16,606 bases of DNA from Deltaproteobacteria bacterium (lineage in GTDB: Bacteria; Desulfobacterota_B; Binatia; UBA9968): positions 1 through 16,606 of the forward strand of contig JAPUHZ010000048.1 of the NCBI GenBank assembly GCA_027297485.1, in the 5' to 3' direction. A program made the translations under genes and the position numbers. Positions 6,988-15,192 of the stretch are shown in pieces. Below the pieces are notes generated by a model, which searched no databases, was not told the DNA's origin, and saw nothing but the letters and a program-made list of their open reading frames with translations. How positions within the stretch are numbered: the first letter of the stretch is position 1; every line of letters starts with the position of its first letter.

Positions 6988-8097
6988 TCAAGTGCTAGAA
7001 TCCGCCGGAAAGACAACACACCTCTCAGAGGAAAAGTCCAAAAGGACCTCCTGACCTTCTTCGAGTATGATGGATGGGTGAAGTCGGGCACGCAGGATTG
7101 ATCCCGCTGATTCAATCTCGCAAATCATGCTGTCGCCGAAATAGACCACTTGCCGAACAACTCCCTTCCAGCCATCCGTGCTGACCTCACTGGCAACTGT
7201 CACCTCGATGTCCTCCGGACGAACACAAACGACGACATTGCCCTTTTCGCTGCATCCCTCTCCGATAATACATCTTAATTCGCGTCCCTGAATACGAACA
7301 CTGCCAAGGGACCCAGGCTTCCCGGGATGTTCCATAAATCCTGCGAGTTTGTTGGTTGTGCCAATGAAGGTACTCGCGAAGAGATCACCCGGCTTCTCAT
7401 AGATCTCTCTCGGAGGTCCGACCTGAACGACTTTGCCGCTGCGGAGGAGGGCTACCTGGTCCGACATAGAGAGGGCTTCGGCTTGGTCGTGGGTCACGTA
7501 AATGGTCGTCAGGTCCAGCGTTCTCTGGATCCGCCGGATCTCAATGCGCATCTCTTCGCGCAGCTTGGCGTCCAGATTGGATAGAGGTTCATCGAGGAGA
7601 AGTAGCTCTGGCTCAGCCACCAGTGCCCGCGCGAGGGCAACACGTTGCTGTTGTCCTCCAGAGAGCTGCGTCGCCATACGCGACTCAAGGCCCTCCATTT
7701 GAACAAGGCTAAGAACCCGGCGCACCCTGGACATTATTTCCCCGTGTGGAACACGCCTCAACCCAAATCGCAGAGGGAAGGCCACGTTGTCAAAGACATT
7801 CATGTGCGGCCAGATCGCATAGGACTGAAAGACCATACCGATTCCGCGTTCCTCCGGCATAAGGGCTATCCGCTTCTCATCGGAGTAAAAGGTTTTTTCT
7901 CCAAGCCGGATCTCCCCACTGTCGGGAAACTCCAGCCCCGCGATGCATCTGAGAATCGTGGTTTTACCACTCCCACTGGGACCCAGAAGGGTGAAGAACT
8001 TTCCCTTGGGCACATAGAAGGAAACCCCGTGAACCGCCAGCACCTCCCCTCCTTTTGCCCTGAACACCTTTTTTAAGTTTCTAACGGTAAGTTCCAA
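6988..8097 (-). CDS. ABC transporter ATP-binding protein (FbpC/PotA-like, with TOBE domain)
   Basis: This 369-residue ATPase drives import through the adjoining permease. Motifs are complete: Walker A GPSGSGKT (39-46), Q-loop Q91, signature LSGGQ (145-149), Walker B LLLLDE (165-170), D-loop SNLD (173-176) and H-loop H203. A C-terminal TOBE-type regulatory region follows from about 240, including VCVRPEDIEV. The start is TTG at 8097, 5 bases after the permease stop, which implies tight translational coupling. GGAG lies within the end of the permease gene. The family includes importers of ferric ion, polyamine, thiamine and phosphonate. The binding protein in this operon does not settle which. 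Confidence 0.95.
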   Translation of the reverse strand: MELTVRNLKKVFRAKGGEVLAVHGVSFYVPKGKFFTLLGPSGSGKTTILRCIAGLEFPDSGEIRLGEKTFYSDEKRIALMPEERGIGMVFQSYAIWPHMNVFDNVAFPLRFGLRRVPHGEIMSRVRRVLSLVQMEGLESRMATQLSGGQQQRVALARALVAEPELLLLDEPLSNLDAKLREEMRIEIRRIQRTLDLTTIYVTHDQAEALSMSDQVALLRSGKVVQVGPPREIYEKPGDLFASTFIGTTNKLAGFMEHPGKPGSLGSVRIQGRELRCIIGEGCSEKGNVVVCVRPEDIEVTVASEVSTDGWKGVVRQVVYFGDSMICEIESAGSILRARLHPSIILEEGQEVLLDFSSERCVVFPADSST

Positions 8098-8102
8098 CTT
8101 GC

Positions 8103-9857
8103 CTACTCCACCGAGAAAGCTCTCACGATCACTCGCCGCCCCAGGAAAGTAAGAGCCGAGACGCTAATGATGAAGATAACACCGAGGGCGGCAGCTGTAG
8201 TCAAGGCATTCTGCTCATCCCAAATGCGCCACAGAATCACGGACAGCGTCCAGTTCCCTTCGCTAGCCAGCATAACCGGCACGGAAAAGGAGCGGATAGC
8301 ATGTGCAGCTACCCATATCCAGGCGGCCGCAAATGCCGGGAATATGAGCGGAAGCGTAATGCGAAACATTGTCGTGATCCGTCCCACTCCCGAGATCCGC
8401 GCAGCTTCCTCCAGCTCCTTATGGACCTGGGCAATGGCGGCATTCATCGTCCGATTCGTGAAAGCTATATACGAAGTCACCAGCGCGAGAGAAACGATCC
8501 ATACGGTGCCGTAAAGCTGGAGGTACTTGAAGGGGGCCTGGAGATAAACAAAGATGAATGCCAGCGCAATCACGATCCCTGGAATGGCGTGCGCAAGAAA
8601 GGTGAGACTGTCAAGCAAAAGACGCCCCCGCATCCTCGTACGGACGACAATCCACGCCACGAAAAAGGAGAGAAGCACCGTCAGCGTCGCCGTCGTCAAG
8701 GTGACCACGATGGTATTCCGTGTGGCTTGCCAAATGCCTGGCTCTGAGAAAACATGGCGAAAGTGCATCAGGGTTAATCCACCTACGCCCTCCCAGCTCG
8801 GATGGGCATAAGTAGGAGATAGTGCCGCCCAGACCAGGATGAAGAGGGGAAGAGCAACGGCCAGGGTAAAATAACAGATAAATAGGCCGAGTGCCGCCCA
8901 GCGCAGCCGCCCCAGGCGGGCCACGCGCGGTCGATAACCCTTTCCCGTGATGGTCGCGAACCGCTCGATACCTCTCAGGGTGACTCGCTGGTAAATCACT
9001 ACAAGGACGATGGCTATAAGGCAGTAGCTCACGGCAAAAGCCGCAGCCAGCCCATAACTCGGCATGAGGCGGGTCGAGAAATAGATCATCGTGCTATAGA
9101 CAAAGATCCCTGCGGGGAGCCCGACAAGCAGAGGGGCCTCGAAAGATTCCATCGAAGAAATAAAAGAGTAGAGAAACGCTCCAAAGATGGCTGGAAGCAA
9201 GGTAGGAAGGGTGATGCGCCTGAAGGTGGTCCATGCCCCCGCCCCAGCGATGCGCGCCGCCTCCTCCAGGTTGGGATCCATCGCCCGGAAGGACCCAACG
9301 ACAAGCAAAAATACCGTCGTCACTCCACGAAGACCGTCGAGGTAAATCATACCGGTCATCGAATAGATGTTCAGTGGGCCGGTCTCGAGCTCAGTTCCAA
9401 AAAAGGATAAGAGAGAGCGCAACCAAATATTCATCAGGCCCACTCGAGAATCGAGAAGGAAAATCCACGCGATGGAAAAGAGAAATCCAGGCATCGCCAG
9501 GGGGATCAGAAGCAGGCTCCAGGCCATATTGCGGCCGGGCATGTCCGTCCTCTCGGTCAACCAGGCAAAGAGCACTCCGATCGACAGCGTCAAGATGGTC
9601 CCGGACCCTGCAAACACGAAAGTGTTCCATATCATCTGATACGTTAATGGATTTCCAAAACCGACCACGTAATTTTGCAGGGTAAACGGTGAAGGGACAG
9701 CCGGATGACCGACCCGGAAACTGTTCAGGATTAGCTGTCCTAGTGGAAGCAATATCAACCACAGCAGGACCAACACCACTCCGGCAAAAAAGAGATTAGG
9801 TCCAAGGCGTTGGCGAACCCAGGTAAAGCGCCTTGATAAGGCTCCGGCAACCATCAT
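8103..9857 (-). CDS. ABC transporter permease with two fused transmembrane domains (FbpB-like)
   Basis: The 584-residue protein is an inner-membrane permease in which two copies of the binding-protein-dependent transport domain are fused, as in FbpB/AfuB-type systems. Each half carries an EAA loop that contacts the ATPase: EEAARIAGAGAWTTFRRITL at about 198-217 and EEAARISGVGRITTMFRITL at about 483-502. Each half has about six hydrophobic segments, the first near 22-44. The start is one of two tandem ATG codons at 9857; the upstream site is weak. It lies 42 bases after the binding-protein gene and 5 bases before the ATPase start, so the three form one operon. One chain gives both membrane domains of a complete importer. 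Confidence 0.94.
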   Translation of the reverse strand: MMVAGALSRRFTWVRQRLGPNLFFAGVVLVLLWLILLPLGQLILNSFRVGHPAVPSPFTLQNYVVGFGNPLTYQMIWNTFVFAGSGTILTLSIGVLFAWLTERTDMPGRNMAWSLLLIPLAMPGFLFSIAWIFLLDSRVGLMNIWLRSLLSFFGTELETGPLNIYSMTGMIYLDGLRGVTTVFLLVVGSFRAMDPNLEEAARIAGAGAWTTFRRITLPTLLPAIFGAFLYSFISSMESFEAPLLVGLPAGIFVYSTMIYFSTRLMPSYGLAAAFAVSYCLIAIVLVVIYQRVTLRGIERFATITGKGYRPRVARLGRLRWAALGLFICYFTLAVALPLFILVWAALSPTYAHPSWEGVGGLTLMHFRHVFSEPGIWQATRNTIVVTLTTATLTVLLSFFVAWIVVRTRMRGRLLLDSLTFLAHAIPGIVIALAFIFVYLQAPFKYLQLYGTVWIVSLALVTSYIAFTNRTMNAAIAQVHKELEEAARISGVGRITTMFRITLPLIFPAFAAAWIWVAAHAIRSFSVPVMLASEGNWTLSVILWRIWDEQNALTTAAALGVIFIISVSALTFLGRRVIVRAFSVE

Positions 9858-9899
9858 CCTAATGAGACTTACTATTGCTTAGGCCCGGGATCTATGACG

Positions 9900-10958
9900 T
9901 TACCGGACTACCGGGAATCCCATGGTTACAAGGATCTCCGCCAGAATCGCATCCGCCCGAAGGCTGTATTTCCAGCTCCCATAAACGACTTTTTTTCCCT
10001 TGAGAACCTTCCGAACTTCATTCCCTTCAAACCCAGGGTGCCCAGAAAAGTTGGTTTTGTCGAGAATATTTTGTGCCTCCCGAGTTGCCGACCAAGCGAG
10101 GAATAGAATTCCGGCATTGGGATGTTTAGCCTTTTTTGGCACGTAGATAACATCCCCGACCCCGACCGGGACAGGCTCCGGAAATACGATACCTATGGAT
10201 TGAACACCGGCATGGACATTCAGATCCTTGACCTGCCGCCGAGGCGAGCCACAAATCAAAGGATAGGCCCCGACGGAAAGTTTCTGAGCTGCCGTCGAGC
10301 GGCTGGCTTCCATGATGGGTTGATTAGCCTTCCAGCGTTTTGCGTAATCGAGGGTCTTTTCACGCCCCCAGCCGTTGTCCTGATAAAGGATATTTAGATG
10401 GCGCGGCCGATCATCCATGACAGTTTTGCCCCGCCATTTTGGTTCCGTGCAGGTTTCCCATGTAAAGGTTTGAGCCTCCTTATCCGAGACCAGCTCCCGA
10501 TTATAAGCGATGCCAAAAACCGGCGTCCTTAAGGACACACCCACCTTGTCCGGGTGAATTAATATCCTTGAGACTCCCAGTTTTTCCCAGTCCGTAACCC
10601 GAGCCATCTTTGTTTTAAGAACGTTAGGGACCATCGTCTCACTCACAACAACAACGTCATATTTGAAAAGGCCGGCTGCCATTTCCGAAAAAACCCTTTC
10701 CCGTTCCCGGGAGCCGCCGATTCTTTTGAATTCCACTTTCAGAAAAGGATAGCGGTCGTTAAATGCCTTCAGATATTTTTTGCCCGTAGGCTTGCCGTGA
10801 CTAGTCATTCTCACTGTGATGCCGATCCTAACTGAGCCTTCCTTCTTTGCCTTTTCAATATAGGGGTCCAGCGACCCGGACACAGCTGAATAGGGCAAAA
10901 TTGCAAGTGCCCACAGGGTAGAAACAAAAATCACCCAACGTTTTTTATATCTTTTCAT
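9900..10958 (-). CDS. ABC transporter periplasmic solute-binding protein (iron-type family)
   Basis: The 352-residue protein has a positively charged start, a hydrophobic signal segment (about 8-26), and then the mature-type DPYIEKAKKEGSVRIGI. Family blocks include FGIAYNRELV, PKWRGKTVMDD, PVPVGVGDVIYVPKKAKHPNAG and a C-terminal VVYGSWKYSLRADA. It should capture the solute for the permease and ATPase encoded immediately downstream on the same strand. The start is supported by AAGGAGG 5 bases before ATG 10958. The region where ferric-ion binders carry adjacent tyrosines reads PLICGSPRRQ, with no tyrosine at all, so an anionic or organic ligand is as likely as iron. It shares the class but little detailed sequence with the binding protein at the left edge. 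Confidence 0.9.
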   Translation of the reverse strand: MKRYKKRWVIFVSTLWALAILPYSAVSGSLDPYIEKAKKEGSVRIGITVRMTSHGKPTGKKYLKAFNDRYPFLKVEFKRIGGSRERERVFSEMAAGLFKYDVVVVSETMVPNVLKTKMARVTDWEKLGVSRILIHPDKVGVSLRTPVFGIAYNRELVSDKEAQTFTWETCTEPKWRGKTVMDDRPRHLNILYQDNGWGREKTLDYAKRWKANQPIMEASRSTAAQKLSVGAYPLICGSPRRQVKDLNVHAGVQSIGIVFPEPVPVGVGDVIYVPKKAKHPNAGILFLAWSATREAQNILDKTNFSGHPGFEGNEVRKVLKGKKVVYGSWKYSLRADAILAEILVTMGFPVVR

Positions 10959-11489
10959 CCTAGCCTCCTTATCTATTGAGCCGGATCTTTAAAGCCCTGC
11001 ATCTGGATCCTTTTTGACCAGGCTGGGAACAAGATTTTGCAATACTCTCGGCTCTCTCCCCAAAGCTCTATCTGCTTCTCTTTGAGTTAGCAATACTTCA
11101 ACAATATTTTTAGCTCAATAGCCTGAGTTTGAATATTTTAGTCAATGCTCTTGCCACGACAAGCTCCTTTTCTTCCATGAACTGCTGGAATACGCTAGAT
11201 TTCCGCCATTATTCTATGGCACAGACTGACAGAGTTTTCCCTTATCATGACAGTTTTGTCACTAGACTGCCTCTTTTTGGCACGCTCAAAGTGGATGAGG
11301 ACCGCTCAGGACGGCAAATCCTTTGGAAAAACAATACGTTCTGTTAGCTAGGTCCTTGCTGTTGGTCTGGCACCTTATTTGCTTTGAAAATCCTAGCACC
11401 ACCTGGCAGCGAGACTGTTATGAGAGTCATTCAATCTTGCTTGAATCGCTCATCTCGACCCAATAAAACTGCGACATCCGGAGGAAAAG
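10959..11489. other. Divergent intergenic region between ABC operon and GGDEF-EAL gene
   Basis: This 531-base region must hold promoters for both the minus-strand importer operon and the plus-strand signalling gene. I saw no strong -35/-10 pair for either. It contains a short dyad TGACA-GTTT-TGTCA (11248-11261), the octamer GCAATACT twice in its left third, and a hairpin close to the plus-strand gene (listed separately). A 72-codon frame inside it shows no ribosome binding site or family resemblance. No sensory domain for the GGDEF-EAL protein is encoded here. Confidence 0.5.
11424..11451. promoter_or_regulatory. Inverted repeat upstream of the GGDEF-EAL gene
   Basis: ATTCAA (11429-11434) and TTGAAT (11441-11446) pair around TCTTGC. 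Flanking GAG (11424-11426) and CTC (11449-11451) extend the dyad across a 2-base internal mismatch. It ends about 40 bases before the GTG start, so it could be an operator or a hairpin in the mRNA leader. Function is inferred from position only. Confidence 0.3.
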
Positions 11490-12824
11490 GTGCAAGAGAC
11501 AAAAGCGACGCGCGAATACGAGCTTAAACATGATGCCTTGACCAATCTTCCCAACCGCACTGTCCTGCAGGTCTGCCTGCAGCAAGCGATGGCGGTGGGA
11601 CAACGTGAAAAAAAATCCGTTGCCTTGCTCATCATGGGGCTGGACAGTTTCAGGGAAATAAACCAAGTCCTTGGATACCACATCGGTGATCTCCTCTTAA
11701 GACAGGTTGGATCGCGTGTGCGGGACCAGTTGGGGAATGCCGACACGGTTGCGCGTATGGGTGGGGTTGAATTTGCGGTGCTGCTTCCGTCAGTGGAAAC
11801 CACCAAGGATGTTACCCTGGTCGCGAGCAAGATTCTGAAAGCAATGGAAAAACCTTTTGTGTTGGGAGAGCTAAAGCTCGAGGTGCAGACCAGCATCGGC
11901 ATTGCGCTTATTCCTGAGCACGGCACGATTGCCAATACACTCATCCAGCGAGCCAATGTGGCATTATCTGTGGCCAGAGACAATCACAGCGGTTACGCCA
12001 TCTATTCTCCTGAGCAGGACCAAAGCAACCCTTACCGTCTTGTGCTCGTTGGGGAATTGCGCCGTGCCTTAGTCGAAGACCAGTTATTCCTGCTCTACCA
12101 ACCCAAGATAGACCTCCAGACTGGCCGTATCATCGGAGTGGAGTCGCTTGTACGCTGGCAGCACCCAAAGCTTGGAACTATTCCACCGGATCAGTTCGTT
12201 CCACTGGCGGAACGGACGGGGTTGATCATGCCGCTCACCCTGTGGGTTCTCCACGAGGCGCTGCGCCAATGCCAAGCCTGGAATCAAGTGGGGCTAAAGA
12301 TCAAGATGGCTACAAACCTATCGATGTTGAACCTGCAAGCTGCCGAGCTCCCCGATCAGGTCGCTGGACTGCTCGCAGCCTCCAGGGTGTCTCCTGCCCA
12401 GCTGGAACTGGAAATTACTGAAAGCGCGATCATGACAGACCCGGCGCGCACGATGGAGAACCTCACACGCCTGAGCAACATGGGCTTACGGATTTCTATC
12501 GACGATTTTGGAACCGGTTATTCCTCGTTGGCCTATTTAAAGAAACTACCGGTTAATGAGCTCAAGATCGATAAATCCTTTGTGATGAACATGGCAACGG
12601 ATAAAGACGATGTGGTGATCGTGCGCGCGACCATAGACCTGGGTCATCATTTTGGACTCAAGGTGGTTGCTGAAGGTGTAGAGGATCTAAAAACAAAGAA
12701 AATGTTGTCCACCTTCAATTGCGACCTGGCACAGGGGTACCACATCAGCAGACCTCTCCCTACAGTGGAGATCACACGCTGGTTAAGAAAATATCACAAC
12801 CGGATAACGAACGTATTACGATAG
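11490..12824 (+). CDS. GGDEF-EAL protein with degenerate cyclase and intact-looking phosphodiesterase domain
   Basis: This 444-residue protein has a GGDEF domain (about 14-175) followed by an EAL domain (about 185-435) and no sensory domain or membrane segment. The cyclase signature is GGVEF (91-95), missing the acidic third residue needed for catalysis, so it probably makes no c-di-GMP but may still bind GTP. The EAL signature reads ESL (218-220), keeping the catalytic glutamate. Other EAL residues are present: N276 in TNLS, E308 and E311 in EITES, D338-D339 in DDFGTGYS, K359 in LKIDKSF, E395 in VAEGVED and Q415 in AQGYHIS. Hydrolysis of c-di-GMP is therefore likely. The start is GTG with GGAGG at 11480-11484. 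The protein begins at the usual linker to a sensor, suggesting either N-terminal loss or a stand-alone form. Confidence 0.93.
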   Translation: MQETKATREYELKHDALTNLPNRTVLQVCLQQAMAVGQREKKSVALLIMGLDSFREINQVLGYHIGDLLLRQVGSRVRDQLGNADTVARMGGVEFAVLLPSVETTKDVTLVASKILKAMEKPFVLGELKLEVQTSIGIALIPEHGTIANTLIQRANVALSVARDNHSGYAIYSPEQDQSNPYRLVLVGELRRALVEDQLFLLYQPKIDLQTGRIIGVESLVRWQHPKLGTIPPDQFVPLAERTGLIMPLTLWVLHEALRQCQAWNQVGLKIKMATNLSMLNLQAAELPDQVAGLLAASRVSPAQLELEITESAIMTDPARTMENLTRLSNMGLRISIDDFGTGYSSLAYLKKLPVNELKIDKSFVMNMATDKDDVVIVRATIDLGHHFGLKVVAEGVEDLKTKKMLSTFNCDLAQGYHISRPLPTVEITRWLRKYHNRITNVLR

Positions 12825-13106
12825 GGATTAATCTCAACTGTTTTTATTTATATCTTGTCCTGCTAAATCTTTCCGCTCCTCTATAGGTCCTGGAGAGACT
12901 GCCTTTAGATAGGTTTTTGCTTTTTCGGACTGCACCGACATGAAGATCAGATTGGCCCTGAATCAGCACTGGGGTTATCCAAAAAGGGGTCTGTCGTCAT
13001 CACCACCGACCTGCCTCTCCATCAGCAGGGCATAGATTAGGCCTTGCCCCTACTCTAAGGGTAAATCCCGCTCGTAATAACAGCCCCCGACAGAAACCCC
13101 TGCAAA
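12825..13106. other. Convergent intergenic region between GGDEF-EAL gene and etfA
   Basis: These 282 bases lie between convergent stops. I found no convincing terminator hairpin with a T tract for either gene, only T-rich sequence just past the plus-strand stop. A 43-codon plus-strand frame ending at 13040 contains protein-like residues (SVVITTDLPLHQQGID) but has no start signal. It may be a small gene remnant or chance. Confidence 0.4.
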
Positions 13107-14075
13107 TCAAACCCCTTTTCGCTTCTTGATCTCGTCGATCAGTTGAGGAACCACCTTGAAGACATCACCGACCACACCCCGATCGGCAAATTGAAAGATC
13201 GGCGCCTCGGGGTCTTTGTTGATCGCAACGATCGCCTTTGAACTCTTCATCCCGGCGAGATGCTGAACTGCGCCAGAGATGCCGCAGGCAATGTACAGAT
13301 TTGGCTTGACGGTTTTTCCCGTCTGACCGATCTGCAGAGAATAGGGTACCCAACCGGTATCCACTACTGCCCGCGTTGCGCCAACTGCACCACCGAGTAG
13401 CTCCGCTAGCTGCCGCAGCATATCGAAGTGTTCTGCCTCTTTCAGACCTCGTCCGCCGGCGACTATCACATCGGCCCCCTCAAGCTGAGGACCCTCTTGC
13501 TTGACCGTTACCCGTTCGGTCAGGTGAACCTTGCATAGGGCCGGATCAGAGGGTGCTGCAATCTCTTCCACGAGGGCCGATTGACCGCACTCTCTCGCCT
13601 CAAAAGATTTCTGTCGAACCAACAATATTTTCGTCCCGGAATTGACCAGGGTGCTGGTGTTTTGGTAGCTTCCCCCTAGGGCCGGGATCGTGGCTTCAAC
13701 GGAACCGTCCTTCAAGATAAAGTCACCCACATCTGTAATTGCGCCTGAGTCGAGTTTCGCGCTCAGCGCAGCAGCCACGTCCCTACCCTCATAGCTCGAG
13801 GCAAAGAGCATCACAGCAGGGGAATATTTCTGTATCAGCCCCGCAATGGTCTCTACCGCGGGAACCGTTAGATAGTCGCAAAAAACAACATCAGCAGATC
13901 GATACACCTTGGTGGCGCCATGGTTCGCTAGCGTCTGGATGGAGTCTTCCGGATGGGGTCCGAGGAGAACAGCCTCGGCAGTTCCTACCTCGGCTGCCTT
14001 GGAGAGCATCTCTAACGTGGTCGGTGTGATTTTTTCCTCGACCACTTCAGCATAGACCCAAATCAGATCCGCCAT
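13107..14075 (-). CDS. etfA: Electron transfer flavoprotein alpha subunit
   Basis: This 322-residue protein forms the FAD-binding half of the ETF heterodimer, which carries electrons from flavin dehydrogenases to ETF:quinone oxidoreductase or another acceptor. The C-terminal FAD domain is typical: AGGRGL (206-211), DTGWVPYSLQIGQTGKTV (239-256), KPNLYIACGISGAVQHLAGM (257-276) and the final INKDPEAPIFQFADRGVVGD (285-304). Its ATG directly follows the etfB stop with no spacer (TAGATG on the coding strand), so translation is probably coupled. It is the last gene of the group that starts with the diiron protein at 15909. Acyl-CoA dehydrogenases, the usual donors, are not in the window. Confidence 0.96.
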   Translation of the reverse strand: MADLIWVYAEVVEEKITPTTLEMLSKAAEVGTAEAVLLGPHPEDSIQTLANHGATKVYRSADVVFCDYLTVPAVETIAGLIQKYSPAVMLFASSYEGRDVAAALSAKLDSGAITDVGDFILKDGSVEATIPALGGSYQNTSTLVNSGTKILLVRQKSFEARECGQSALVEEIAAPSDPALCKVHLTERVTVKQEGPQLEGADVIVAGGRGLKEAEHFDMLRQLAELLGGAVGATRAVVDTGWVPYSLQIGQTGKTVKPNLYIACGISGAVQHLAGMKSSKAIVAINKDPEAPIFQFADRGVVGDVFKVVPQLIDEIKKRKGV

Positions 14076-14855
14076 CTAAATAACCTTCAACTCAGCGAGA
14101 AAATCAGCAACCTGTGTTCCGCCGTCGCCTTCATCCGTGATGATCTTTCCGGCCTCACGGGCAGGTGGTCTTCCAACACCCAACACCTTTTCCCTGGCAC
14201 CGGATGCACCGACCTGATCTGGGCCGAGACCCAGATCGGCAGCCGTGTATTTCTTAACCTCTTTTTTCTTAGCGGCCATAATCCCCTTGAGCTGGGGGTA
14301 GCGGGGTTCGTTGATGCCGCTGGTTACGGCGACCAACGCCGGCAATGGAGCTTCGACAATATCGTACCCGCTCTCGCTTTGCCGCTTGATGGTGATTTTA
14401 CTGCCATCAACAGAGACCTTTTTGGCGAAGGTGAGCGGGGGAATCCCCAATAGCTGAGCGAGCTGTCCGGGAACAATTCCAGAATAGCTGTCGCTGCTTT
14501 CGGCAGCGCAGATAACTAGGTCAAAGGGCTCCTTTTTGATAGCCGCAGCCAGCACCTTGGCAGTGGCAAGGGCATCAGACCCGGCCAAGGCATCGTCTAA
14601 AATGTGAATCGCAGAGGTAACGCCCATGGCCAAGGCGTTCCGAATGCCAATGGTGACATCGCCTATCCCCATGGTGACGACCTTGACTTCACCACCGTGT
14701 TGTTCGGTTAGCCGCAGCCCTTCCTCGACGGCGCTAGCGGCCGCCGGATCCAGCTCGTGGGGGACGCCCTTGCGCACCATACATCTGGTGTTTGGATCGA
14801 TTTCAATGGTAACCGAGCTGGCAGGGATGACTTTGGCACAGATGATGATGTTCAA
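14076..14855 (-). CDS. etfB: Electron transfer flavoprotein beta subunit
   Basis: The AMP-binding half of ETF. I use TTG at 14855, giving 259 residues beginning NIIICAKVIP, the normal N-terminus. An AGGGA site lies upstream. A longer reading from TTG 14915 adds 20 arginine-rich residues and would begin inside an inverted repeat upstream of the promoter. Family marks are VPHELDPAAASAVEEGLRL, AMGVTSAIHI, the segment CAAESSDSYSGIVPGQLAQL in place of the more usual KQAIDGDTGQ stretch, and the signature GYDIVEAPLPALVAVTSGIN with YPQLKGIMAAKKK near the C-terminus. The altered AMP/FAD-contact segment resembles ETF variants of some other phyla. It pairs with the abutting etfA. Confidence 0.95.
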   Translation of the reverse strand: MNIIICAKVIPASSVTIEIDPNTRCMVRKGVPHELDPAAASAVEEGLRLTEQHGGEVKVVTMGIGDVTIGIRNALAMGVTSAIHILDDALAGSDALATAKVLAAAIKKEPFDLVICAAESSDSYSGIVPGQLAQLLGIPPLTFAKKVSVDGSKITIKRQSESGYDIVEAPLPALVAVTSGINEPRYPQLKGIMAAKKKEVKKYTAADLGLGPDQVGASGAREKVLGVGRPPAREAGKIITDEGDGGTQVADFLAELKVI

Positions 14856-14894
14856 CGTTACATCCCTAGATAAGTAGCGACGATGACGAGTTGA

Positions 14895-14903
14895 ATTATA
14901 GCA
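14895..14903 (-). promoter_or_regulatory. Extended -10 promoter for etfBA
   Basis: On the minus strand the sequence TGCTATAAT is a perfect extended -10 (TGnTATAAT). It lies 40 bases upstream of the etfB TTG, giving a leader of about 30 bases. No TTGACA-like -35 is present at the right distance; that area is occupied by an inverted repeat. Extended -10 promoters can work without a -35. Confidence 0.55.
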
Positions 14904-14904
14904 A

Positions 14905-14929
14905 CGGCGCTCCAACTATGAGAGCGCCG
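14905..14929. promoter_or_regulatory. Inverted repeat CGGCGCTC-N9-GAGCGCCG, candidate operator
   Basis: CGGCGCTC (14905-14912) and GAGCGCCG (14922-14929) are perfect 8-bp arms around a 9-base spacer. The dyad lies directly upstream of the etfBA extended -10 and covers the -35 area. This is the position of a regulator-binding site. It could also be a hairpin at the end of the upstream transcript, but no T tract follows on the minus strand. Confidence 0.45.
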
Positions 14930-14990
14930 CTTAAGAACGGTTTCTTTTGGTATCTATCAGGCGGATGGCCCGATGGGCGAACGGCTCTGT

Positions 14991-15179
14991 CTATTCCAGC
15001 CACTCGGAGACTTTACCCTCCATCACAACGTCCAACATCTCTTTGCAGTCCTGGATCGCCTTATCGACAACCTTCGGGTCGTCCAGGTGCGGCAGCGCCC
15101 AATTAACGGCACGATGGACTCCCTGGACAACATCTTTCATGTATTCATCCAACTCTTCGGTATGAGGTGCCTGTGGCAT
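14991..15179 (-). CDS. Small acidic protein of unknown function, 62 residues
   Basis: The start is ATG 15179, preceded by AGGAGG and AGCAGGGAT, 13 bases after the diiron-protein stop, so the two are cotranscribed and probably linked in function. The product is short, acidic and helical, with no cysteine motif, signal peptide or membrane segment: it opens MPQAPHTEELDEYMKDVVQG and has WALPHLDDPKVVDKAIQDC and a C-terminal KVSEWLE. I do not recognise a family. A longer reading of the same frame would start inside the preceding gene without a ribosome binding site and is rejected. It may be a small subunit or assembly partner of the diiron protein, by analogy with small partners in oxygenase complexes. 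That is inference from position. Confidence 0.72.
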   Translation of the reverse strand: MPQAPHTEELDEYMKDVVQGVHRAVNWALPHLDDPKVVDKAIQDCKEMLDVVMEGKVSEWLE

Positions 15180-15192
15180 ATCCCTGCTCCTC

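Noticed and set aside
11248..11261. Short dyad TGACA-GTTT-TGTCA in the divergent region
   Set aside because: Five-base arms are expected by chance in a region this long, and no regulator or promoter element anchors it.
11129..11347. 72-codon plus-strand open frame before the GGDEF-EAL gene
   Set aside because: There is no ribosome binding site and no resemblance to a sensor domain that might have been lost from the downstream gene.
12909..13040. 43-codon plus-strand frame ending HQQGID
   Set aside because: It has no start codon with a ribosome binding site and no assignable family; only noted in the intergenic entry.
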